From Hepsetus odoe (taxonomy: Eukaryota > Chordata > Actinopteri > Characiformes > Hepsetidae), in assembly GCA_017165825.1 (NCBI GenBank), contig CM029369.1:4105985-4169984 (forward strand): a DNA stretch of 64,000 nt, read 5' to 3'. The notes beneath the pieces were generated by a model. The model made no database searches, was not told where the DNA came from, and was given only the letters and a program-made list of their open reading frames with translations. Position 1 is the stretch's first letter. Each line of letters starts with the position of its first letter. A program made the position numbers and the translations under genes. Positions 39,465-49,169 of this stretch are shown here, one piece after another.

Positions 39465-39665
39465 AGGCTGCTGGGTGTCTAAAGATATAAAGTTCTAAAT
39501 AAAGGGGTTCCAACTGCTCAGCATTTAGTAAATGAATCACCTGATCACCTGGAATCATCTGCTCCTGTTTCTTCACTGCTTCATGTCTTAAATTAGAAGT
39601 TCTGCTTGAAGGTTCAGACGTAGATCACTGTGTGGATTAACCAACACAAAACTATCAAACTGCTA
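39465..39665 (+). repeat. Dispersed repeat of unknown class, copy 1
   Basis: About 200 bp closely matching 50065-50283 on the same strand (for example gtagatcactgtgtggatta followed by the same 20 or so bases) and matching 54598-54728 on the other strand. The intervening part shares aaggggttccaac, tgatcacctggaat and ctcctgtttcttcactgctt. No coding capacity or terminal repeats are seen. Its right end is immediately followed by the minisatellite. Confidence 0.75.
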
Positions 39666-39689
39666 TAATACAAAGTGTACAGCAATATA

Positions 39690-42600
39690 TTACTGGAGTA
39701 CAGGTGTATAATACAGGTGTACGGGTGTATAATACAGGTGTATAATACAGGTGTACGGGTGTATAATACAGGTGTACGGGTGTATAATACAGGTGAATAA
39801 TACAGGTGTACGGGTGTATAATACAGGTGTACAGGTGTATAATACAGGTGTATAATCCAGGTGTATAATCCAGGTGTACGGGTGTATAATACTGGTGTAC
39901 AGGTGTATAATACAGGTGTATAATCCAGGTGTACGGGTGTATAATACAGGTGTATAATACAGGTGTATGGGTGCATAATCCAGGTGTACGGGTGTATAAT
40001 ACAGGCATACAGGTGTATAATCCAGGTGTATAATCCAGGTGTACGGGTGTATAATACTGGTGTACGGGTGTATAATACAGGCATACAGGTGTATAATACA
40101 GGTGTATAATCCAGGTGTATAATCCAGGTGTACGGGTGTATAATACTGGTGTATAATACAGGTGTACAGGTGTATAATACAGGCGTACGGGTGTGTAATA
40201 CAGGTGTATAATCCAGGTGTACGGGTGTATAATACTGGTGTATAATACAGTTGTACGGGTGTATAATACAGGTGTACAGGTGTATAATACAGGTGAATAA
40301 TACAGGTGTACCGGTGTATAATACAGGTGTACAGGTGTATAATACAGGTGTATAATACAGGTGTACGGGTGTATAATACAGGTGTATAATACAGGTGTAC
40401 AGGTGTATAATACAGGTGTACGGGTGTATAATACAGGTGTATAATCCAGGTGTACGGGTGTATAATCCAGGTGTACGGGTGTATGATACAGGTGTATAAT
40501 ACAGGTGTACGGGTGCATAATACAGGCATACAGGTGTATAATACAGGTGTATAATCCAGGTGTATAATCCAGGTGTACGGATGTATAATACAGGTGTATA
40601 ATACAGGTGTACAGGTGTATAATACAGGTGTACAGGTGTATAATACAGGCGTACGGGTGTGTAATACAGGTGTATAATCCAGGTGTACGGGTGTATAATA
40701 CAGGTGTATAATCGAGGTGTACGGGTGTATAATACAGGTGTACGGGTGTATAATACAGGTGTATAATACAGATGTACGGGTGTATAATACAGGTGTATAA
40801 TACAGGTGTAAAATCCAGGTGTACGGGTGTATAATCCAGGTGTACGGGTGTATAATACAGGTGTACGGGTGTATAATACAGGTGTACGGGTGTATAATAC
40901 AGGTGTATAATACAGATGTACGGGTGTATAATACAGGTGTATAATACAGGTGTATAATACAGGCGTACGGGTGTATAATACAGGTGTATAATACATGTGT
41001 ATAATACAGGTGTACAGGTGTATAATACAGGCGTACGGGTGTATAATACAGGTGTATAATACAAGTGTTTGGGTGTATAATACAGGCATACGGGTGTATA
41101 ATACAGGTGTATAATACAGGTGTACAGGTGTATAATACAGGCGTACGGGTGTATAATACAGGTGTATAATACAGGTGTACGGGTGTATAATACAGGCGTA
41201 CGGGTGTATAATACAGGTGTATAATACATGTGTATAATACAGGTGTACAGGTGTATAATACAGGTGAATAATACAGGTGTACAGGTGTATAATACAGGTG
41301 TATAACCCAGGTGTACGGGTGTATAATACAGGTGTATAATACAGGTGTATAATACAGGTGCATAATACAGGTGTACAGGTGTATAATACAGGTGTATAAT
41401 CCAGGTGTACGGGTGTATAATACAGGTGTATAATTCAGGTGTACAGGTGTATAATACAGGTGTACGGGTGTATAATACAGGTGTATAATACAGGTGTACG
41501 GGTGTATAATCCAGGTGTACGGGTGTATAATACAGGTGTATAATACAGGTGTACGGGTGTATAATACAGGTGTATAATACAGGTGTATGGGTGTATTATA
41601 CAGGTGTACGGGTGTATAATACAGGTGTATAATACATGTGTATAATACAGGTGTATGGGTGTATAATACAGGTGTATAATACAGGTGTATGGGTGTATAA
41701 TACAGGTGTATAATACAGGTGTACGGGTGTATTATACAGGTGTACGGGTGTATAATACAGGTGTATAATACAGGTGTATGGGTGTATTACACAGGTGTAT
41801 GGGTGTATAATACAGGTGTATAATACAGATGTACGGTGTATAATACAGGAGTATAATACAAGTGGATGGGTGTATAATACAGGAGTATAATACAGGAGTA
41901 TGGGTGTATAATACAGGTGTACGGGTGTATTATACAGGTGTACGGGTGTATAATACAGGTGTATAATACAGGTGTATGGGTGTATAATACAGGAGTATGG
42001 GTGTATAATACAGGTGTATAATACAGATGTACGGTGTATAATACAGGAGTATAATACAAGTGGATGGGTGTATAATACAGGAGTATAATACAGGAGTATG
42101 GGTGTATAATACAGGTGTATGGGTGTATAATACAGGAGTATGGGTGTATAATACAGGTGTATAATACATGTGTATAATACAGGTGTATAATACAGGTGTA
42201 CAGGTGTATAATACAGGTGTGCAGGTGTATAATACAGGTAAACAATACAGGTGTATGGTGTATTATACAGGTGTTTGGATGTATAATGCAGGTGTATAAT
42301 ACAGGGGTATAATACAGGTGTATGTTGTATAATACAGGTGTATGGTTGTATAATACAGGTGTATGGGTGTATAATACAGGTGTATAATACAGGTGTTTAA
42401 TCCAGGTGTACAGGTGTATAATACAGGTGTATAATACAGGTGTATAATCCAGGTGTACGGGTGTATAATACAGGAGTATGGGTGTATTATACAGGAGTAT
42501 GGGTGTATTATACAGGAGTATGGGTGTATTATACAGGTGTATGGGTGTATAATACAGGAGTATGGGTGTATTATACAGGTGTATGGGTGTATAATACAGG

Positions 42601-43045
42601 TGTATAATACATGTGTATAATACAGGTGTTTAATACAGGTGTACAGGTGTATAATACAGGTGTGCAGGTGTATAATACAGGTAAACAATACAGGTGTTTG
42701 GATGTATAATGCAGGTGTATAATACAGGGGTATAATACAGGTGTATGTTGTATAATACAGGTGTATGGTTGTATAATACAGGTGTATGGGTGTATAATGC
42801 AGGTGTTTAATACATGTGTATAATACAGGTGTATGTTGTATAATACAGGTGTATAATACAAGTAAACAATACAGATGTATTAGTGTAATATACAGGTGTA
42901 TGGGTGTATAATACAGGTGTATAATACAGGTAAACAATACAGATGTATTGGTGTAATATACAGGTGTATGGGTGTATAATACAGGTGTATAATACATGTG
43001 TATAATACAGGTGTACAGGTGTATAATACAGGTAAATAATACAAT
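39690..43045. repeat. 3.35-kb minisatellite of 13-bp and 8-bp units
   Basis: A tandem array made of a 13-bp unit (ataatacaggtgt) and an 8-bp unit (acgggtgt, acaggtgt or atgggtgt), giving 13- and 21-bp periods. The proximal two thirds use mostly acgggtgt, while the distal part (after about 41580) uses atgggtgt and ggagtatgggtgt variants and shows higher-order duplications. The minus strand lacks stop codons in all three frames across about 39.7-41.1 kb because the complement (tattatacacctg...) contains none. The resulting Tyr/Thr/Pro/His/Ile-rich reading frames are repeat artefacts. Confidence 0.97.
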
Positions 43046-43701
43046 GCTCAGAATACATCTGTATTCAGTACAGGAGTCTAATCTAGACCATGTGTTTTAG
43101 TTGAAACTCTTTCCCACAATATGCGCAGTACCATACAACACATGATATTTCTGTATTAATGTGCTTTCAAGGCAATGAAAATGTCCAGCTCTTCATGTTT
43201 GAAACTTCATATCATTAGCAGCTCTTAGATCATCTACACACAAAAATCTGCAGACACGTTCTCTTAGGGAGCTCTTGGCCCTTATTTAATTATTTCCCCA
43301 AGAAACTGCCTGAGCTGCACTGCTGTCATTATCAGGATAGCCCAGGCCAAAGTGCTTTCTTCTTAGTAAGCAATCCTGAGATTTAATGAATGCATTAAAT
43401 ACTCTCATCCCAGATCGGATCCAACGAGAGGACTGAAGGAGGAACATACCAGACAGAGGTAAGACACTGAACATTTTTTAAAGTATGTCAAATTAACAAT
43501 TAGAATAAATGCACAGTAATCCTTAATTGTCTTAACGTGTTTAATATGATAATAGAGAGTCTGGCAAGCATCCAGACGGATCTGTTCCGGCTACAAATGG
43601 CAAATAAATCCTAAAACCTACCAACAGTGCCTATCTGTATTCACAGAAATTGTAACGGAGAGCTCTTTAGATGCTGTCTTGGGCACCTGTAGGAGAAAGA
43701 A
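43046..43701 (+). other. Upstream region and possible 5' UTR exon of the ColQ-like gene
   Basis: Unique-looking sequence between the minisatellite and the first coding exon. A donor-like site (acagag|gtaaga, about 43454-43465) and an acceptor (cacctgtag|gagaaag, ending 43692) directly before the ATG would fit a noncoding first exon spliced to the coding exon. No clear TATA box was found. This is an inference from splice-site appearance only. Confidence 0.3.
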
Positions 43702-45680
43702 ATGATTGGTTTAATTGTAGTTCTGCTGCAGATGACCTCTGCTCGTGCACTGATTTTCAGTAAACAGATATCAACCACAGCAGGTACGTAAAAGAGCGGT
43801 TTTGATGTCTGCATGCGTTTATAAATCTGGGTGGAAAACTATTCATCAGCTTTCCCCCATTCGTAAAAAATGAGTTCTCTACTTTTAAGTGCTTTTTACA
43901 TTTTATTTCCTGGCTAAATACATTTGACACATACCACCTTATATGTGGTTCGTTGAAGAGTCTTTAAGTGGCCTGTAAATGAATGTACTTGTTTTAGACC
44001 TGCAGATTTTATGAACAGTTGCAGTGAAACCCTAAAACAGGCAGAACTGCTGCAGACAAATGTGCATGTTCTATATTTATATCACATTTATAGTCCTCTC
44101 CTAATTTTGAACCAACATGCAATCTGAAATTTCAACCAACGTGGTGAGTAAAAGGTTCCATAATTGCTAAGCTTGAGAAAAATACACGATGCAATTTGTG
44201 TACATGTATGCCTGCAATGTGACGTATTTATTATTATTATTGTTGTTGTTATTTATGGTCGTTATTCTTGTTATTATTTTATTGCCATTTTTATGATTAT
44301 GTTAATCATGATGACGATGATGATGTTTATTCTTCTTCTTCTTCTTATTATTGTTATTATTATTGTTGTTATTATTATTGTTGTTGTTATTGTTGTTATT
44401 ATTGTTATTGTTATTATTATTATATTGCTGTTTTATTTGTATTATTATTATTTGTATTATTGTTATTATTGTTATTATTATTATTATTATTATTGTTATT
44501 GTTGTTGTTGTTATTGTTATTGTTATTATCATTATGTTTCAGGTTTAGAATATGCTTGTAAGCTGCAATTCTACAGAACATGCATTGTTCCACCTCCACC
44601 ACCACCTTTTCCTCCCTTCAGTCAGAGGGATGTTCTGATGGTAACACTTCTAGAAAATGCTCCACACCTAATGCAGAATCACTCAGCTCTTTACTCTCAC
44701 ATCGTGTTTACTGATTCACGTTTTTAACTGAGACTCTGAATTCTTTCTAGGTTGATTTAACAAAGTATTTTACTGGATCAAAGGGTGAAAAGGTAGCCAT
44801 TTCACTTTATGTTACATAAATGCAGTAAAACAGTAAAAAAGTGTCCAATTTCTTTCAACTATTTGAGTTGTTTTTTTTAAAGGGAAACAGAGGACCAAGA
44901 GGGGGGACGGTAAGAATCTCTGCACTGATAAAACATTACAGCCATCCTGCCCAATACTAACGACGCTTTACAAAACTGAAGGCTCTAAACGACCACTTTT
45001 CTGTAGGGTCATCCCGGTGAAATGGGACCACAAGGTATTCCAGGAGCTCCTGGTGTCATTGGTCAAACAGGAGAGAAGGTCAGCAAGGCCTAATTAGGAT
45101 AATGCTCATTAACTCACAGTGTGTTTATATCTGTGTAATGTTTCAGTGTCTGTGTGATTTTATTAGGGAGAGAAAGGAGCAAGGGGCTGGATGGGGCCTC
45201 CTGGTGACGATGGGATGCCCGGGATATACGATGTGAGACGATCATACTCAAAATGACTTGCTGGGATGATAAGTGGTTTTGAAAATGGATAAATCACTGA
45301 AAAATAGTCTAAAAAGTGCATTTCTGCCTTTGAGCATTAAGCAGGAAATAAGTGGTCCTTCTATGGCTGAATGATTGAACCTGATAGCCCCTGAACACTA
45401 AAAATATCAAATGCAGCAACATTTAGATTATCTACACCAGTTTCCTCTTGGCCCAGGGTGTTTCCTCGGCTTTCGCCCTGTGAGAGCTAGGACAGGCTCC
45501 AGCACTCACTGCAACCCTAATTAGGACAAGTGGCTATGAAAATGAGTGAGAGAGAGGTATCTTTGGTGCCTGAGGAGACTTTTCCTTACAGACTGTGGCT
45601 AGATAGATAGATATATAGATGGATAGATGGATAGATGGATAGATAGATGGATAGATAGATGGATAGATAGACGGACGGAC

Positions 45681-45746
<66 letters not shown>

Positions 45747-48700
45747 TAACATTAATGAGCAAAACATTGTCTCATCTGACATTTTCTCTGTACTTGCATC
45801 CAGGACGTAAATCCAGGGTTTAGGTCATGCAGCAGAGCTCACACTGCTGAAAATGTGATGGCGAGAAAATACAGAATTTTATCAGTTTTGATAACTAATC
45901 ATTTTGATTAAATCTCGTTCCCTTACTCAGTATTTTAAATGCATGAATGTTTAACTTATTAAGTCATTCCAAAAAAGGAGCCATCGACATACACTTATTT
46001 CTTGCAGCGATCATCTAAATTTACATTTTCCTTAGAACTCACTGAACCTTGTTTTTCCTGAATGTTTTCTACCAGGGTGTCAGAGGACGCAGAGGTGCTA
46101 AAGTGAGTTTAATTCTTTGTACTTTAGATTTGTACATGCCGTGGTGGTGGTGGTCTAGTGGTGGGTACTTGCCTACAGACTTATGGATCATGAGGTCGCA
46201 GGTTTGAATCCAACCTCTAGCACTACCACCACTGGGTTCCTGAGCAAGACCCTTAACCCTGAGTGTCTCCAGGGGGACTGTCCCTGTAATCAGGACATGG
46301 AAGTCGCTCTGGATAAGAGCGTCTGCTAAATGCCAAAAATGTAACATAACAGGCTTTTGATGCTTTTTAAATCGATTTCATTGCACCATCTTATTTGCAG
46401 GGAGAAAAAGGACTAAAAGGTGACCCGGGAGCCAAAGGTCAAAAGGTGAGTATTAACCCAGAGTTCGTTAACTCCTGGACAGCCTGTATAGGACTCTCTC
46501 ATTCTAGACACATTAAACGTGATGTTTAATCTTTAGGGACAATAAACGGTTTGAGATTTTGATCCAGTAAACCCAGTATCCTCAATCATGCTTTTGAGAT
46601 ACTTTTTATTCTGTCTTACTTTGTTGTTCCAGGGGACACCAAGCTACCGTGGTAGGAGAGGACAAAAGGTGACTCAACAAAAGCTTTCTTTAAAGATCAT
46701 CTTTAATGGAGGCTTGCTATTTTTTCTAATCTTTGTCTTAATGTTCTTTAGGGAGATATGGGACCAAAGGGGTCCGCAGGATGGAAAGGCATGGATGGAC
46801 TTAGAGGAGTTACTGGGACAAGAGGCATGACAGTGAGTGCCAAAGAAGTCTTTTGGAAGTTGGAAAAGAAAATATTTTTTGGTTAGGATGGTAGACAGTA
46901 TTGTGAGATTGGGGATAAATTTCCCTCCTGGGTGAGCACTCGATAGAACCAATAAGAATCATTGAAGTGAAAGTGACTAACTGCCATTGTGAAACACAAA
47001 GCACACCCACATGCAGCAGGGGGCAGCTATTGAAAGCACCCAGGGAGCAGCAATGGGGACAGTACTTTGCTATGTGTTTATTGGACACCCCGTTCCAAAA
47101 CCATGGGGATCAGCATGATGGTGCTGGCCTCCTTACCGGTTTAAACAGCCTTGCTGCTACTATGATTTACATAAGATGGTGCAGTGAGTCTGAAGAAATC
47201 GTGCCCATTCAGACAAAGGCACAACTGGAGTTCCTCCATATTTATCTCATTAAATCAGGCCTCAATTGGCCTCCAGTTCCCAGAAGAGGACCTTGGTTGT
47301 CAGCTTGTTGCTGATTGTTTAGAGCAAAAGCTTGGATGGTCAGTTGTTTGTGAGTAAAAAGAGATTTTTCTTTAACCAAACAGGGCATCAAAGGTGATCT
47401 GGGAAGACCAGGACGTGTTGGTCATGTGGGAGCAATGGGAAGGCTGGGTGCAAATGGAGAACCTGGAGAACCAGGAAGAGGTTATTATTGATACCAATTA
47501 TTATTGGTGTAGTGATGACACCTACAGACAGTGCTGCTTTATACATAAGAATGATTTGATAATGACACTAAATGACAAGGAAGCTTGTTGGGAAGTTTTT
47601 AAATAAGGAATCATGATCATAATGTTGTGTATATTTTATAGTATATTTAATACCCGGGCACAAGGGGGAGAAAGGGATGCCAAATCTATCAAAAGACTGT
47701 ACTTGCGCCTGGCTGAATTCAATTAAGCAAAATCCCAAAACAAATGGACAACATGCACAGCTCATACCTGTAAGTACTTCAGACATCTTCAGAGTCTCAG
47801 AGACATATACAGTACTGTGCAAAACTTTTAGACAGGTGTGAAAAAATGCTGTAAACAAAGAATACTTTCAGAAATATAAATAATGATTGTTTATTCAAAT
47901 CCATATTTGGTGTTACTACCTTTTGCCTTCAAAGCAGCATCAGTTCTCCTAGGTACACTTGCACACAGTCAGGGATTCTGTAGGATTATAGTCGGTGTCT
48001 GATCAACCAGTTTTACCAAACAGGTACTGATGATCATCAACGTCACACGGAGGAGAAACACAGTCATGTTTGGAACGACCGACCGGCTGAGTTCCTTCAA
48101 AAACTGTGTGCAAGTGTACCTAGAAGAACTGATGCTGTTTTGAAGGCAAAGGGTGGCCACACCAAATATTGATTTGATTTAGATTCTCTTTTGTTCATTC
48201 ACTGCATTTTGTTGATTGATGAAAATAAATGATGAACACTTCCATTTCTGAAAGCATTCTGTTTACAGCAGTTTCTCACACCTGCCCAAAACTTTTGCAC
48301 AGTGCTGTAGATATATATATATATATATATAATGTCCTAGATGATCTGTCTGTTTACCCCTGTGGTTTTCCTGGTGTGTACGATGATTTACTGGTCTCTT
48401 TGGGTTTAGTTCAGGTCAGCAGTTGATGGTCACAAACTGGGATTATAAAACAGTGAGGGGTTTAATCAGCGTTCCTCGTCTGTATGAACTAATAGGATGG
48501 ATGGAGGATCAAAAGTGATGACTGGTGGTCAGTTATGATAAAAAAAAGGCAATTAATCAATGTTTTGGGAAGGAGCTTTTAAATTACAGTAACACATTTG
48601 GCCACGTTTGGTTCCATTTGGTATTTGCACAGTTCAGTACACTTTACTGGTCATAGTAAAAAAAAAAATAAAAAAAACCCTATTTATACAAAGGGACTAT

Positions 48701-49097
48701 AAAGTTTAGAGAGAGATGATGCTCTTTAACAGTGTGTCCATGAAGGTAAAAATAATAATAATAATGATTTTATAAAAATAAAGCAAAAAGGCAAAATAAA
48801 AGTCTAAGGCAAGGGGATACCATAAATCATAATCTGGTGAATTTAGGATTTTTAACTCGGATTAGGAAGATCCAGCAGCTGTTTTGGAGTTTGTGTTCTT
48901 TAGTTATGACTATCACAGGCTCACATTACTATGTCAGTGCCAAATCCTCAATAACGGGACATTGAATCTTGCAGCAGATCTACATTGTCAACAGTGAGGA
49001 GGAAATGTCAGAGTTTACATCGGAAAATACGATTGTTTTACGGAGAGACACTCGCACTCTTCACATCTTCACCAGCTCTGAATGGACCAAAGTTTAG
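43702..49097 (+). CDS. ColQ-like short collagen (acetylcholinesterase collagenic tail-like), 13 coding exons
   Basis: Predicted secreted collagen-like protein of 307 aa. Exons: 43702-43783, 44543-44640, 44751-44792, 44883-44909, 45007-45078, 45167-45232, 46076-46102, 46401-46445, 46633-46668, 46752-46832, 47384-47480, 47642-47769 and 48975-49097. All have GT-AG borders and compatible phases. Order: signal peptide (MIGLIVVLLQMTSARA); a PRAD-like motif CIVPPPPPPFPPF; a short linker; about 45 Gly-X-Y triplets in exons of 27-97 nt; GHKGEKGMPN then a C-T-C pair; and a C-terminal segment IYIVNSEEEM...NTIVLRRDTRTL...EWTKV, stop. In ColQ the PRAD recruits AChE tetramers, and the collagen domain is followed by C-x-C and a very similar IFVV..EEL...RRD.RSL segment. 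The protein ends before the ColQ Cys-rich anchor domain. Alternative: another small collagen with a multiplexin-type trimerisation segment. Identity as ColQ-like is inference from motif order. Confidence 0.8.
44226..44534. repeat. (TTA/TTG)n trinucleotide microsatellite in intron 1 of the ColQ-like gene
   Basis: About 300 bp of interspersed tta, ttg and ttc trinucleotides on the + strand, ending about 8 bp before the acceptor of the PRAD exon. It yields long Leu/Ile/Tyr or Asn homopolymer-like frames, which are artefacts. Confidence 0.95.
44543..44640 (+). other. Exon with PRAD-like proline-rich motif
   Basis: The exon reads on from the signal-peptide exon as GLEYACKLQFYRTC followed by IVPPPPPPFPPFSQRDVLM. 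Two cysteines seven residues apart precede a proline run interrupted by Phe. In ColQ, adjacent cysteines precede the PPPPPxFPPPFF-type PRAD that threads through four AChE C-terminal helices and forms disulphides with two of them. The acceptor at 44541-44542 lies directly after a TTA/TTG microsatellite. Confidence 0.75.
45435..45550 (+). mobile_element. SINE 3' fragment
   Basis: The fragment ends in acaggctccagcactcactg and acaagtggctatgaaaatgagtgag, the same tail as the more complete copy at 53715-53950. It is a truncated tRNA-derived fish SINE inside a ColQ-like intron. Confidence 0.6.
45599..45745. repeat. Compound (GATA/GATG)n-(GGAC)n-(AC)n microsatellite
   Basis: Runs of gata and gatg tetranucleotides pass into ggac and then about 31 ac dinucleotides. 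It lies in the intron between collagen exons 6 and 7 of the ColQ-like gene. Confidence 0.96.
46076..46668 (+). other. Basic collagen segment, candidate heparan-sulfate binding sites
   Basis: Three consecutive short exons (46076-46102, 46401-46445, 46633-46668) encode GVRGRRGAK, GEKGLKGDPGAKGQK and GTPSYRGRRGQK. Both RGRRG sites fit the clustered-basic pattern of the two heparan-sulfate proteoglycan sites in the ColQ collagen domain. The triplet register is broken at PSYR and, before this, at GIYD (45224-45232). Confidence 0.55.
46137..46342 (+). mobile_element. tRNA-derived SINE (family 1), full-length copy
   Basis: The tRNA-like head (gtggtctagtggtgggtacttg ... B-box-like caggtttgaatcc) is followed by a body shared with copies at 54211-54395 and 63138-63363, and the 3' core ctctggataagagcgtctgc, which is widespread in teleost SINEs. 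It is inserted in the sense direction in a ColQ-like intron. Confidence 0.85.
46964..47115 (-). mobile_element. SINE (family 2) fragment
   Basis: Shares gaagtgaaagtgact, ccattgtgaaacacaa and gggggcagctatt with 57784-57995 and 59362-59592. The orientation is set by the copy at 59362-59592, whose tRNA-like head is on the minus strand. Confidence 0.65.
47810..48307. mobile_element. Palindromic Tc1/mariner-type nonautonomous DNA transposon
   Basis: The left end cagtactgtgcaaaactttt is matched by the complement of the right end (cagcactgtgcaaaagtttt), flanked on both sides by the TA dinucleotide expected of Tc1/mariner insertion. The inverted match continues through the interior (tgctgtaaacaaagaa.. 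and an inner pair around ctaggtacacttgcacacag), so the whole ~498-bp element can fold into one long hairpin. No transposase frame is present. It lies in the last coding intron of the ColQ-like gene. Confidence 0.85.
48308..48331. repeat. (AT)n microsatellite
   Basis: An alternating AT tract directly abutting the right end of the Tc1-type element, probably expanded from its TA target site. Confidence 0.85.
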
Positions 49098-49169
49098 GTG
49101 AGTGTATTCAAATGGACACAAATGGTGAACAACAATCCTTACTCTTAAAAGAGGATCTTCTCCCTGCAG

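Noticed and set aside
39614..41363. Three long minus-strand reading frames (491, 524 and 557 codons)
   Set aside because: They are the three frames of the same minisatellite with no start context, splice signals or non-repeat domain; openness follows from the unit sequence lacking stop trinucleotides.
39690..43045. CRISPR-like array of short repeats
   Set aside because: There are no unique spacers; units are contiguous and the genome is eukaryotic.
41787..43058. Further minus-strand frames of 75-245 codons
   Set aside because: Same minisatellite, distal part; repeat artefacts.
44164..44727. Long Leu/Ile/Tyr-rich frame across the trinucleotide repeat
   Set aside because: Generated by the (TTA/TTG)n microsatellite; only the final part (from 44543) in the spliced frame is coding.
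45534..45782. Cys/Val- and Tyr/Pro/Ser/Ile-repeat frame on the minus strand
   Set aside because: Complement of the (GATA)n/(AC)n microsatellite.
46137..46342. Possible tRNA gene from the tRNA-like head
   Set aside because: No cloverleaf can be completed, and the head is followed by a SINE body and tail shared with other copies; the same applies to the heads at 50700, 53715, 55080, 59592 and 63363.
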